From positions 124,001-188,000 of the forward strand of contig NZ_JBHTKL010000001.1 of assembly GCF_042675915.1 (NCBI RefSeq): DNA of 64,000 bases, given 5' to 3'. The translations under genes and the position numbers were made by a program. The DNA comes from Thalassobacillus_A hwangdonensis. Lineage in GTDB: Bacteria; Bacillota; Bacilli; Bacillales; Halobacillaceae. Positions 8,675 through 16,620 of this stretch are shown one piece after another. Positions within the stretch are counted from its first letter, which is position 1. Every line of letters starts with the position of its first letter. The notes beneath the pieces are model-generated. The model made no database searches and was not told where the DNA came from. It saw only the letters and a list, made by a program, of their open reading frames with translations.

Positions 8675-9185
8675 GTTTCACCTCATTTACAAAAAGGACC
8701 ATGTGATATTCATCGAAATACGTTTCGCCTACCTTGATTGCCTGCTTTTCTGTCCCGTATATATCATAGCCTGAATTCTGGTACAATCTTAGTGCAGGAG
8801 TATTAGTGGTCAGGACCGAGAGTTGAAGCTGTTCGATGGAAACCTTAACTGCGTGTTTCCTACATGCATTTAACAGTTCGGCCCCCAAACGCTTTCCACG
8901 GTAATCAGGGCTTACATACATGGCAAGAATATCTGCCTTATGTTGGAACTTCGGGTGGGATTGCTGTTGCATCGTTACGGTCCCGATCATGTGATCACCT
9001 TTGAATGCGCCGAACGTGTAAACGCCGGACTGACTGATTCGCTCTTTTACACTTTGTATCGGTTCCATGCGGTTGAGTGCTTCTTCATATGTAGTGATGA
9101 AAGCTTCAGGTGCCTTCAAAAGTGCTTCTAATCTTAGCTCCCAGTATGCCTCGGCATCGTCAGGAGACAATAATCTAATTTTCAA
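8664..9185 (-). CDS. GNAT family N-acetyltransferase
   Basis: A 173-residue acetyltransferase. The acetyl-CoA-binding motif A appears as ILAMYVSPDYRGKRLGAELL, with the R/Q-x-x-G-x-G/A pattern in RGKRLGA. The substrate is unknown. A TTG start at 9185 is chosen: GAGGTGAT lies 4 nt upstream, whereas the GTG at 9194 is itself part of that ribosome-binding site. It is the first gene of a two-gene unit with the nucleotidyltransferase-like gene. Confidence 0.8.
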   Translation of the reverse strand: MKIRLLSPDDAEAYWELRLEALLKAPEAFITTYEEALNRMEPIQSVKERISQSGVYTFGAFKGDHMIGTVTMQQQSHPKFQHKADILAMYVSPDYRGKRLGAELLNACRKHAVKVSIEQLQLSVLTTNTPALRLYQNSGYDIYGTEKQAIKVGETYFDEYHMVLFVNEVKHEA

Positions 9186-9256
9186 AATAATCACCTCATT
9201 TAAATTAATGTAACCGAAGTCATATGCGATGTAAATAACGGGATGGAGGTTTTTTT

Positions 9257-9814
9257 ATGACAGAAAAAGAAAAGATGATTAATGGAGAGCTCTATGACCC
9301 GAGCGATCAGGAATTGGTCATGGATCGTCAGCGAGCAAGGAAAATCACGAGAGAGTTGAATAATCTGAAAGTATATGACGAAGCACAGAAAAAGCGGTTG
9401 CTGGAAGAATTGTTTGGCACTGTTTCAGGGTATATAGGATTGGAAACTCCTTTCTTCTGTGATTATGGGTACAATATCCATGTAGGAGACGATTTTTTCG
9501 CTAATTTCGATTGTGTCTTTCTGGATGTATGTGAAATCAGGATTGGAGATCGGGTAATGCTTGGGCCAAAAGTGCAGTTTTACACGGCGACACATCCGAT
9601 GGATCCAAAAGAAAGAGCAAGCGGAAGAGAGTTCGGGCAACCGATTACGGTTGGACATGATGTCTGGATTGGTGGCGGGGCGATCATCAATCCTGGAGTA
9701 ACGATCGGGGATAACGCAGTGATCGGAGCGGGTGGTGTCGTGACAAAGGATATTCCAAGTGGTGTGTTTGCTGCTGGAAATCCTGCCCGTGTCATTAAAA
9801 ATATAGCTGAATAA
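9257..9814 (+). CDS. maa: Maltose O-acetyltransferase
   Basis: A 185-residue left-handed beta-helix acetyltransferase. The N-terminal maltose acetyltransferase segment (MINGELYDPSDQEL, then the RQRAR region) is followed by hexapeptide repeats. The catalytic-type histidine lies in YTATHPMD and the C-terminal turn ends AAGNPARVIKNI. Enzymes of this group acetylate maltose, glucose or related sugars with acetyl-CoA. GGATGGAGG lies 9 nt before the ATG. No clear terminator separates it from the next gene. Confidence 0.88.
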   Translation: MTEKEKMINGELYDPSDQELVMDRQRARKITRELNNLKVYDEAQKKRLLEELFGTVSGYIGLETPFFCDYGYNIHVGDDFFANFDCVFLDVCEIRIGDRVMLGPKVQFYTATHPMDPKERASGREFGQPITVGHDVWIGGGAIINPGVTIGDNAVIGAGGVVTKDIPSGVFAAGNPARVIKNIAE

Positions 9815-9891
9815 AATGGCTTTGGGTGGTAGGAATCTGTGTTTTCCGTTATCATCAATAAAGGATTAATTAGATGGAAAGGGTTTTTTCA

Positions 9892-10644
9892 ATGATCAAA
9901 CGTAAAAGTAAACGGGAAATTGAATTGATGCATGAAGCAGGAAAACTGCTTGCTGGTGTTCATAAGGAATTGAGGAAGTTCATCAAACCTGGAGTTACTA
10001 CGATGGAAGTGGAGAAATTCGTCGAGGACTATCTTGCAAAGCATGGAGCAACCGCTGAGCAGAAAGGCTACCAGGGGTATGAGTTTGCCACTTGTGCATC
10101 CATCAATGATGAAATCTGTCACGGATTTCCTCGCGATGAAAAATTGAATAATGGTGATATCGTTACGATTGATATGGTTGTCAATCTGAATGGAGCACTT
10201 GCGGATTCTGCCTGGACGCATGCAGTAGGTGAAATCAGTGACGAAGCTCAGAAGCTGATGGATGTGACGAAGACCTCCTTATATAAAGGAATCGAGCAGG
10301 CAGTAGTCGGGAATCGAGTAGGTGATATCGGCCATGCGATTCAAACCTATGCGGAAGGTGAAGGCTACTCCGTCGTACGTGACTTTACTGGTCATGGCAT
10401 CGGGGACGGAATCCACGAAGATCCGTTCATACCTCACTTTGGTGAAGCAGGTAAAGGCGCAAGATTGAAAGAGGGTATGGTGATTACCATTGAACCGATG
10501 ATCAATATTGGCGAGTGGGAAAGCAAAATGGACATGAATAATTGGACTGCACGAACGGTAGACGGTTCACTGTCAGCCCAATATGAACATACAGTCGCAA
10601 TCACGAAAGACGGCCCGCTCATCTTGACAGAACAAGAAGACTGA
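9892..10644 (+). CDS. Type I methionine aminopeptidase
   Basis: A 250-residue metallopeptidase that removes initiator methionine. The five metal ligands of the family are all visible: the two Asp in the IDMVV to ADSAWTH region, His in GHGIG, Glu in TIEPM and Glu in QYEHT. The length and the absence of an N-terminal zinc finger fit the second Bacillus enzyme (MapB/YflG type) more than the ribosomal-cluster Map. The start at 9892 has GGAAAGGG upstream. A terminator follows. Confidence 0.88.
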   Translation: MIKRKSKREIELMHEAGKLLAGVHKELRKFIKPGVTTMEVEKFVEDYLAKHGATAEQKGYQGYEFATCASINDEICHGFPRDEKLNNGDIVTIDMVVNLNGALADSAWTHAVGEISDEAQKLMDVTKTSLYKGIEQAVVGNRVGDIGHAIQTYAEGEGYSVVRDFTGHGIGDGIHEDPFIPHFGEAGKGARLKEGMVITIEPMINIGEWESKMDMNNWTARTVDGSLSAQYEHTVAITKDGPLILTEQED

Positions 10645-10650
10645 ACGAAC

Positions 10651-10684
10651 AAAGATCACCCCAAAAAGGTGATCTTTTTTTATC
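10651..10684 (+). terminator. Terminator of the methionine aminopeptidase gene
   Basis: AAAGATCACC pairs with GGTGATCTTT and is followed by a T run. Confidence 0.9.
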
Positions 10685-10697
10685 GCTTTAAAGCGAT

Positions 10698-10796
10698 GAG
10701 GGACTGTCCCTCAACCAATCACAGCATCACCGCTTTAGTGGGATGAGGGACAGTCCCGCTCTGCGTCACCGCGGTACAGTGTTGAGGGACAGTCCC
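10698..10796. repeat. Cluster of three short palindromic repeats (GAGGGAC-T/A-GTCCC)
   Basis: The palindrome GAGGGACTGTCCCTC at 10698-10712 is followed by GAGGGACAGTCCC at 10745-10757 and again at 10784-10796. Each can form a small hairpin. They fill the gap between a terminator and the next promoter. Short palindromes of this kind are often REP-type dispersed repeats, but no transposase is nearby. Confidence 0.7.
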
Positions 10797-10857
10797 CCTT
10801 TATTCATATGGTATAGTGGAAGAAATAAGGATTGGGAAGGGAAGGGAAGGGGATTCC

Positions 10858-11646
10858 ATGAGAGTTGTTTCGTTATGTCCAAGTAACACAGAATTAGTTG
10901 AATACCTTGGAAAGACTGATGTATTGGTGGGGCTTGATGATTATTCCGACTGGCCGGAGTCGATTCAGCATCTTCCCCGAGTAGGTCCGGATCTCTCCAT
11001 TGATATGGAGAAAGTTGCCGCATTAAAACCAGATCTTGTCCTGGCTTCACTCAGTGTGCCGGGAATGGAGAAAAACATTGAAGCATTAGATGCTTATTCA
11101 CTTCCTTATATCACTTTGAACCCCAATTCCCTGGAGGACATCGCAGCAGATATCCTCACGTTGGGAGATGCGCTTGGTATCCCGAAAATCGGAAAGGAAA
11201 AGGCGAATCAGTTTAATAACGACATTCAACATTATCGCAACCTCTCCAATCAAATTACAGTAAAACCAGCGATATATTGGGAGTGGTGGCCGAAACCGAT
11301 CTTCACACCTGGAAATGCAAACTGGCTGACAGAAATAAGCGTTTTGGCCGGAGCCGCAAATGTCTTCAGTGACCACGCTGAGGCTAATGTTCAAACGGAC
11401 TGGGATACGGTGAAGAGGAAGAATCCTGATCATGTTTGTATGGTGTGGGTCGGAGTAAAAGAAGAAAAAATGAACCCGGAGCTTGTTAAGAAGCGCCCGG
11501 GATGGGAAGACATGGACGCAATTAAAAACAATCACATCCATGTTCTTGAGGAATCGTTATACTGCAGGCCGTCCCCGCGTTTACTCGAAGGATTGGATAA
11601 GCTGTTCAAACTGCTTCATCCACACCTTTTCCAAGGCGATCAATGA
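10858..11646 (+). CDS. BtuF-like cobalamin/iron-type substrate-binding protein without a signal peptide
   Basis: A 262-residue protein with the helical-backbone metal-receptor fold (periplasmic binding protein type 3). It begins MRVVSLCPSNTELVEYLG and carries the LKPDLVLAS element and an aromatic YWEWWPKP stretch. B12- and siderophore-binding lipoproteins have this fold, but here the mature-like sequence starts at residue 1 with no signal peptide or lipobox. No permease or ATPase is adjacent. Either it acts in the cytosol or the export signal has been lost. AAGGGGATT precedes the ATG and TATAGT at 10813-10818 could be the -10 box. The 3' end overlaps the convergent MBL gene by 7 nt. Confidence 0.75.
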   Translation: MRVVSLCPSNTELVEYLGKTDVLVGLDDYSDWPESIQHLPRVGPDLSIDMEKVAALKPDLVLASLSVPGMEKNIEALDAYSLPYITLNPNSLEDIAADILTLGDALGIPKIGKEKANQFNNDIQHYRNLSNQITVKPAIYWEWWPKPIFTPGNANWLTEISVLAGAANVFSDHAEANVQTDWDTVKRKNPDHVCMVWVGVKEEKMNPELVKKRPGWEDMDAIKNNHIHVLEESLYCRPSPRLLEGLDKLFKLLHPHLFQGDQ

Positions 11647-12470
11647 GGTTTACGCTTATGTTTGGGAATCGCCATTTCTCGAAAGTTGTCAGCAAGTTCA
11701 CGAAGCTGTTTCTGTAAAATGGCACCTTCCATAGGAAGCCCATGACCGGTTAAAGCCAGTGATGGATTCAGATCAGCGAGTTTTTTAACCGATTTTTCTG
11801 CCTCCTCCCAGTTAGGTGTGAAGTAGGCTGGCGGTCCATGGACTTTCTGATGCTGCGTGAAAACTGCAAAGCTGGATTCCTGTTTCACCGTGATGAAGGC
11901 ATCACCTGCTATCAGCGTCCGATCCTTTTCTCTGAACAACGAAATGTGGCCAGGCGTATGACCTGGAGTGTGAATGTATTTCCACTCCGATAGGAATGGA
12001 AGACTTCCATCCTCTGGGAGCCGCTCCACATAGCGGGCTAAGTTCACACCTTCGGTAGGATAAAAAGGTGATATCAGTGAAAACAACCCACCCCCTACAG
12101 TAGAGTCGCCTACAGGATAATCTCTTTTGCCAATGACATAATCCCACTCACCAGGGTGGACAAACAGTGGGATATCCCATTGTTTGGATAAATAGATGGC
12201 AGAGCCCACATGGTCAAAGTGTCCGTGGGTCAAAATGATTGCTTTAGGTGGAGTCCTTTTCCCAAAACGCTTTTCAGCTGCTTCCAGAATCCGCTCTCCA
12301 TAATGGGAAATACCTGTGTCCACCAACACCCAATCCTTGCTGTTCGCTTTGCCGATCATACAGACGTTGACGATCAGTGTCCGGTAGAAAGCAAGGTCCT
12401 CGAGTACCTGTTCTGCCACCGCGTGCTCCATATGCCAGCCATCGTGTAGATGTTCGGTATGTTTATCCAT
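11640..12470 (-). CDS. MBL-fold metallo-hydrolase
   Basis: A 276-residue protein with the metallo-beta-lactamase fold. The zinc motif THGHFDH is at about residues 81-87, further ligands are His 171 (TPGHTPGH) and Asp 190 (LIAGDAF), and TGHG lies near the C-terminus. The fold covers glyoxalase II, lactonases and others, so the substrate is not known. GAGGAG precedes the ATG. It is a single gene convergent with the BtuF-like gene. Confidence 0.82.
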   Translation of the reverse strand: MDKHTEHLHDGWHMEHAVAEQVLEDLAFYRTLIVNVCMIGKANSKDWVLVDTGISHYGERILEAAEKRFGKRTPPKAIILTHGHFDHVGSAIYLSKQWDIPLFVHPGEWDYVIGKRDYPVGDSTVGGGLFSLISPFYPTEGVNLARYVERLPEDGSLPFLSEWKYIHTPGHTPGHISLFREKDRTLIAGDAFITVKQESSFAVFTQHQKVHGPPAYFTPNWEEAEKSVKKLADLNPSLALTGHGLPMEGAILQKQLRELADNFREMAIPKHKRKPH

Positions 12471-12531
12471 CCTATACGCTCCTCGTTTTTTCTACTATCC
12501 ATTATTCTCTGAACGATTCAGCTAACTTATA

Positions 12532-12561
12532 CAAAAAAAGACCGGTGAAATCACCGGTCTG
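12532..12561 (-). terminator. Terminator of the nhaC-type gene
   Basis: ACCGGTGA and TCACCGGT form a stem that ends in seven T on the minus strand. Confidence 0.9.
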
Positions 12562-12565
12562 ATCA

Positions 12566-13945
12566 TTATGCCTTTTTCGGTTTGATCGTCCAGCCTGTCA
12601 ATCCAAAGAAAATGGTCAGAAGCGGACTTAATAAACAAAAGAATGCAAATGGCAAGTAATCTACGACAGCTACTCCTAAAACATCTGCCAAGAAGACTCC
12701 ACACACACTCCATGGCACAAGCGGGTTGATGACAGTCCCTGCATCCTCTAAAGCACGAGAGAGGTTTTTCCTTGCAAGCCCAGCTTTATCGTAGATATCC
12801 TGGTACGTTTCGCCTGTAAGCAGGATCGACAAGTATTGTTCCCCGATAAAAATATTGATTCCTATCGCAGTCAGTGCAGTGGAAACCGTAATCGAACGGA
12901 TAGACTGCAGCATATCGCGTACACCTTCGAGAATTGCCGGCAGTACCCCGGTGATGAAGAACAGTCCGCCAAGCGCAAGGGCAAGGATCACCAGAGAAAT
13001 CGTAAACAGCATACTGTTGATACCGCCGCGCGACAGCAAGCTGTTGATTGCATCCACCTCTGTACTCGCCTTATATCCATCAAACCATATACCCCAAATA
13101 TCTCCGAATGGTGCCATTCCTCGGAAGCCAGCAAGGACAGAAGCTGTCAGACTGCTGATTGCCAAAGTGACAAAAGCCGGCTTTTTCCATAAAGAAAGAA
13201 CGATAAGCAGTAATAGCGGGATCCATGAAGTCCAATGCATAAGCCCTGTAGCGTCCAATTGCTGCTTGAATGCGTTGATCTTATCAGGTGTGCCGGTTAC
13301 TTTAGGTGAAAGAAATACAAATAGAATGAATGAAATGATAAATGCCGGCACGGTAGTCCATGCCATGTTCTTAATGTGATCGAACAAATCGACTTTTACA
13401 ATCGTGGAGGCTAGGTTGGTCGTGTCAGATAAAGGTGACATTTTATCACCAAAAAATGCCCCAGATACAATTGCTCCGGCAGTAATTGCCAAGGAAGCGT
13501 CAGTAGTCTGTGCTACGCCAATGAAAGCAACACCGAGCGTTGCGCTCGTTGTGAACGAACTCCCCAATGAAACGCCTACGATTGCAGTTACTGCGAACAC
13601 AACAGCAAAGAACCAGCTGCCTGAAGCCAGTGAGAATGCTGCATCCATCAATACAGGAATGGTCCCGCTGATCATCCAGCTGCTGATCAGAATCCCGATC
13701 ATGAAAAATAACAGGATTGCACCCATGCCGGATTGTGCACCTTGAATCATTCCATGCTGCAGTGTTTTGAAATCAAATTTTCTTACAAAACCATACAGAA
13801 GCATGACGAGTATTCCCAATAGAATCGGAACATGCGGAACGGTTTGCAAGCGGATGATGAAATAGCTGATGATGCCGACAATCGAAAGTAATAATAACGA
13901 TGATTCCAAAATGGTTGGTAATTTCTTTGGCTGTAGATGAAGCAT
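12566..13945 (-). CDS. NhaC family Na+/H+ antiporter-type transporter under T-box control
   Basis: A 459-residue protein of about 11-12 hydrophobic segments with NhaC-type stretches such as GAFFGDKMSPLSDTTNLAST and PWSVCGVFLADVLGV. Family members exchange Na+ for protons, and some relatives move amino acids or organic acids. The gene follows a complete T-box leader, which makes an amino-acid transport role more likely than pH homeostasis. AGGGGGA is 6 nt before the ATG at 13945, while the open frame upstream lies within the leader. Confidence 0.85.
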   Translation of the reverse strand: MLHLQPKKLPTILESSLLLLSIVGIISYFIIRLQTVPHVPILLGILVMLLYGFVRKFDFKTLQHGMIQGAQSGMGAILLFFMIGILISSWMISGTIPVLMDAAFSLASGSWFFAVVFAVTAIVGVSLGSSFTTSATLGVAFIGVAQTTDASLAITAGAIVSGAFFGDKMSPLSDTTNLASTIVKVDLFDHIKNMAWTTVPAFIISFILFVFLSPKVTGTPDKINAFKQQLDATGLMHWTSWIPLLLLIVLSLWKKPAFVTLAISSLTASVLAGFRGMAPFGDIWGIWFDGYKASTEVDAINSLLSRGGINSMLFTISLVILALALGGLFFITGVLPAILEGVRDMLQSIRSITVSTALTAIGINIFIGEQYLSILLTGETYQDIYDKAGLARKNLSRALEDAGTVINPLVPWSVCGVFLADVLGVAVVDYLPFAFFCLLSPLLTIFFGLTGWTIKPKKA

Positions 13946-13970
13946 AATAATTCCCCCTAAAATTGTATAT

Positions 13971-14215
13971 AAAAAAACTCCGCCCCACATAAGGGACGAA
14001 GTTTAACTCCGCGGTACCACCCAAATTGATGTAAAAAAACACCCACTTGATTATGATGCTGCACAATACGAATCCTGTAATTCGATGCAAGGACTGCCTG
14101 GATTTTCAGCTGCCATCCAGTCTCTGATTACTGCTCATCGATGCATCTACTTCGGAATTCACAACACCGGATCTCATTCACTTTTCTACTTAAACGCTTT
14201 TAAGCTGTAAAGCAT
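13971..14215 (-). promoter_or_regulatory. T-box riboswitch leader of the NhaC-type gene
   Basis: The leader contains the invariant T-box core GGGTGGTACCGCGG (14009-14022 on the minus strand). It is followed by a 10-bp terminator stem and seven T (13971-14002). Upstream, Stem I shows an AGAGA element, an AGTA motif (14148-14151) facing GAA (14081-14083) and the stem GATGCA/TGCATC. The specifier is either UAC (Tyr, 14077-14079) or UUA (Leu, 14078-14080). I favour UAC because it is followed by an A and then the lower helix, as in characterised T-boxes. Confidence 0.92.
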
Positions 14216-14221
14216 GTAAGT

Positions 14222-14250
14222 AATATAATATGGAATTCCAAACTTGTCAA
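14222..14250 (-). promoter_or_regulatory. SigA-type promoter of the T-box leader
   Basis: A perfect TTGACA -35 (14245-14250) and TATATT -10 (14222-14227) are separated by 17 nt, just upstream of the T-box transcript. Confidence 0.85.
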
Positions 14251-14315
14251 CAACAGATGTAAATTACCTTCCGTACATATAGGATGAGCGTTTAAATAAA
14301 AATGATACCGTTCGC

Positions 14316-14344
14316 TTGGATTTTTAGATATGATTGTATATAAT
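14316..14344 (+). promoter_or_regulatory. SigA-type promoter of azlCD
   Basis: TTGGAT (14316-14321) and a perfect TATAAT (14339-14344) are separated by 17 nt, about 37 nt before the azlC start. Confidence 0.75.
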
Positions 14345-14380
14345 AGTGGAAATTTTCAATAGATTCCGGAGGTTCGCATC

Positions 14381-15112
14381 ATGGAGGCACAAGTGATAGC
14401 CACTAAAGAGAATGTTTCACGTACATATATGCTCAAAAAAGGCTTTGCGGCAGGGTTTCCTATCATGCTTGGCTATATGCCGATCGCCATCACGTATGGT
14501 GTATTGGCCGGTCAATCTGGTTTGTCCGTTATGGAAACGACATGGATGAGTGTACTCGTTTTTGCAGGAGCTTCTCAGTTCATGGGGGTGAATCTGATCG
14601 CATTAGGAACGGGTGCTATGGAAATCATCATCGCTACGTTTGTACTGAACTTCCGCCACTTCGTAATGAGCCTTTCCTTTATGAATCGGTTAAGAGGAAT
14701 TCCACTACGGTGGAAAGCCCCGCTATCGCTAGGTCTGACGGACGAAACATTCACAGTATCTGCGCTTCATTATGACCGGGCTGATCAGAAACATGGAACG
14801 TGGTTCTATGCTGCCTTGATTCTGACTGCATATACCTCCTGGGTCGGCGGTTCTTTTCTCGGAGGCGTACTTGGAGATATCATCCCTGATCAATTAAGCC
14901 AGAGCATGGGTATCGCCCTTTATGCTATGTTCATCGGACTTCTTATTCCATCTGTCAAAAAGGAAATGAAGGTAGCGATCATTGCAGTAATTGCTATGCT
15001 GATCAATTACATTTGCACCTTATTCATGGCGACCGGATGGGCGATTGTCTGTGGTACAGTCTTTGGTGGACTTAGTGGCGTGTTGTTGCTGGAAGGAGAT
15101 GAGCAGAAATGA
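14381..15112 (+). CDS. azlC: AzlC family branched-chain amino acid exporter subunit
   Basis: A 243-residue integral membrane protein with the AzlC signature regions: GFAAGFPIMLGYMPIAITYG near residue 20, FAGASQFMGVNL near residue 62 and FVLNFRHFVMSLS near residue 87. With AzlD it exports branched-chain amino acids, and in B. subtilis it gives 4-azaleucine resistance. GGAGG lies before the ATG. Its stop overlaps the azlD start. Confidence 0.92.
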   Translation: MEAQVIATKENVSRTYMLKKGFAAGFPIMLGYMPIAITYGVLAGQSGLSVMETTWMSVLVFAGASQFMGVNLIALGTGAMEIIIATFVLNFRHFVMSLSFMNRLRGIPLRWKAPLSLGLTDETFTVSALHYDRADQKHGTWFYAALILTAYTSWVGGSFLGGVLGDIIPDQLSQSMGIALYAMFIGLLIPSVKKEMKVAIIAVIAMLINYICTLFMATGWAIVCGTVFGGLSGVLLLEGDEQK

Positions 15113-15399
15113 TGTGGATGATTATTGGAATGGCGATTGTAACTGCCGTGCCACGTTTGCTTCCAGCATTCATTGTAGATCGGGCCCGTTTTCCACGTTG
15201 GGTAGACCGTTGGTTGAATGCCATCCCTTATGCAGCTCTTGGCGCATTGATTTTTCCTGGTATCATGACCGTGAAACCTGATGCGCCACATGTAGGATTG
15301 ATCGGTGGGGCGGTAGCGATACTATGTGCTTGGCTGGGGATGAACATCATCTTAGTGGTCATCAGCGCAATTGCAACTGTTTTCCTATTTACGATATAG
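15109..15399 (+). CDS. azlD: AzlD domain protein, small subunit of the branched-chain amino acid exporter
   Basis: A 96-residue, four-segment membrane protein with AzlD features: TAVPRLLPAFI near the N-terminus and WLNAIPYAALGALIFPG in the middle. It overlaps the azlC stop by 4 nt, so the two are translationally coupled. A second in-frame ATG directly follows the first. Confidence 0.9.
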   Translation: MMWMIIGMAIVTAVPRLLPAFIVDRARFPRWVDRWLNAIPYAALGALIFPGIMTVKPDAPHVGLIGGAVAILCAWLGMNIILVVISAIATVFLFTI

Positions 15400-15459
15400 T
15401 CACGAGCCTTATTCCCTTGCATATAGTGTAGAGATACACTTCCGAAAAGGGGAATGATC

Positions 15460-15954
15460 ATGGATCGACAACAAGGAGGATTTTTTCCGTTTATACCAGG
15501 ATTGGGCAATTTATTCGGAGGGCCAGGCGGATTCCCGGGTCAGGGGCAAGGCGGATTCCCGGGTCAGGGGCAAGGCGGATTCCCGGGTCAGGGGCAAGGC
15601 GGATTTCCAGGTCAGGGACCGGGCGGATTTCCAGGTCAGGGGCCGGGTGGATTTCCAGGTCAAGGACCGGGTGGAGGGCAGCAGACAGCACAATTTCCAC
15701 CACCACCTTCCAATTATCCGCAGTTCGGACCACAATCAGCTGGAGGACCTGCTGTATATGCAGTTGACCCAGGCGCACTATATGGATGTCTTTACCGATT
15801 GACACGTGTACGTCTTGAAAATGGAAGGTCATTTTGGTTTTATCCGACATTCATCGGCAGAACTTCTGTTGCGGGATTCCGGTGGCGCCCTCGACAGCAA
15901 AGATGGGTATATTTCGGAATCGACACCAACCGTATTGATCGCTTTCAGTGCTGA
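15460..15954 (+). CDS. Gly/Pro/Gln-rich tandem-repeat protein with conserved C-terminal domain
   Basis: A 164-residue protein in two parts. Residues about 24-71 are six tandem octapeptides of the form GFPGQG(Q/P)G, encoded by six 24-nt repeats. The C-terminal 65 residues (ALYGCLYRLTRVRLENGRSF, then FYPTFIGRTSVAGFRW and IDTNRIDRFQC) form a compact aromatic domain that I know from small uncharacterised Bacillaceae proteins. There is no signal peptide. A spore-surface or matrix role is possible but only guessed. An ATG at 15454 directly abuts AAAAGGGG, so the ATG at 15460 is the better start. Confidence 0.75.
   Translation: MDRQQGGFFPFIPGLGNLFGGPGGFPGQGQGGFPGQGQGGFPGQGQGGFPGQGPGGFPGQGPGGFPGQGPGGGQQTAQFPPPPSNYPQFGPQSAGGPAVYAVDPGALYGCLYRLTRVRLENGRSFWFYPTFIGRTSVAGFRWRPRQQRWVYFGIDTNRIDRFQC
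15529..15672 (+). repeat. Six in-frame 24-nt tandem repeats
   Basis: Six exact-length units start at 15529, 15553, 15577, 15601, 15625 and 15649. Units 1-3 are identical and units 4-6 form a second, slightly diverged subgroup. Each encodes GFPGQG(Q/P)G. Confidence 0.95.
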
Positions 15955-16032
15955 TTTTTTAAGGGGTGGTACCTTGGGTGCCATCTCCCATGTAACTTCA
16001 TGGACAAGTATCGAACGAAAGAAGGGGTAAGG

Positions 16033-16566
16033 ATGGGGAAGATTCGCAAGGCTACGTATGAAGATGCGGAAAAGATTGCTGACGTTCATGTGAAAAGCTG
16101 GAAGTCTACATATAAAGATTTGATTGAAGAGAAGGATTTGAGCAATATGACATTGGAAAACCGTACGGCCTTGTGGGAAACGGTTTTGAAAGTACCTGTC
16201 AATGGTCAAATCGTACTTGTGCTGGAAGATGAAAATGGAGGGATCATCGGATTTGTATCCGGTGGGAAAGAACGGACGCGTCACTACGGATTCGATGGAG
16301 AGATCTATGCCATATATCTTTTGGAAGAACATCAACGGAAAGGTTACGGCACGGACTTATTAAGAGCATTCACGAATGAAATGGCGAGTGCAGGTTACGA
16401 ATCATTACTAGTGTGGGTACTGACACACAATCCATCCAGCCAATTCTATGCTTCCCATGGAGCAAAGCAGGTGGAGGCTGAAATGGTTACAATTGGGGAA
16501 GGTACGTATGAAGAGACGGCATTCGGGTGGAAAGATATCCACGCATTAACAGCACTATTTTCCTGA
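16033..16566 (+). CDS. GNAT family N-acetyltransferase
   Basis: A 177-residue acetyltransferase beginning MGKIRKATYEDAEKIADVHV. The acetyl-CoA site is IYAIYLLEEHQRKGYGTDLL (QRKGYG). The C-terminal NPSSQFYASHGAK stretch is typical of the family. The substrate is unknown. Frames open further upstream, but GAAGGGG precedes the ATG at 16033. It is convergent with the CDF exporter gene. Confidence 0.82.
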   Translation: MGKIRKATYEDAEKIADVHVKSWKSTYKDLIEEKDLSNMTLENRTALWETVLKVPVNGQIVLVLEDENGGIIGFVSGGKERTRHYGFDGEIYAIYLLEEHQRKGYGTDLLRAFTNEMASAGYESLLVWVLTHNPSSQFYASHGAKQVEAEMVTIGEGTYEETAFGWKDIHALTALFS

Positions 16567-16580
16567 TGAAAGCAAACAAA

Positions 16581-16620
16581 GAACCATACATGGGTGCGCT
16601 CACCCTTGTATGGTTCATTC
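16581..16620. terminator. Bidirectional terminator between GNAT and CDF genes
   Basis: GAACCATACA pairs with TGTATGGTTC around an inner GGGTG/CACCC stem and is followed by a T-rich stretch. It overlaps the stop codon of the minus-strand gene. Confidence 0.75.

Noticed and set aside
12836..13745. Long open frames antisense to the NhaC-type gene
   Set aside because: They have no ribosome-binding sites or family features and run opposite a clear membrane protein gene.
15529..15672. Regular repeats that might suggest a CRISPR array
   Set aside because: The units are contiguous with no spacers and stay in frame within a gene.
15491..15850. Open frames antisense to the Gly/Pro repeat protein
   Set aside because: They are produced by the repeat composition and have no start signals.
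15961..15995. GGGGTGGTACC on the plus strand, which looks like a T-box core
   Set aside because: It lacks the following GCG, has no Stem I upstream and no terminator after it. It is simply part of a 9-bp hairpin.
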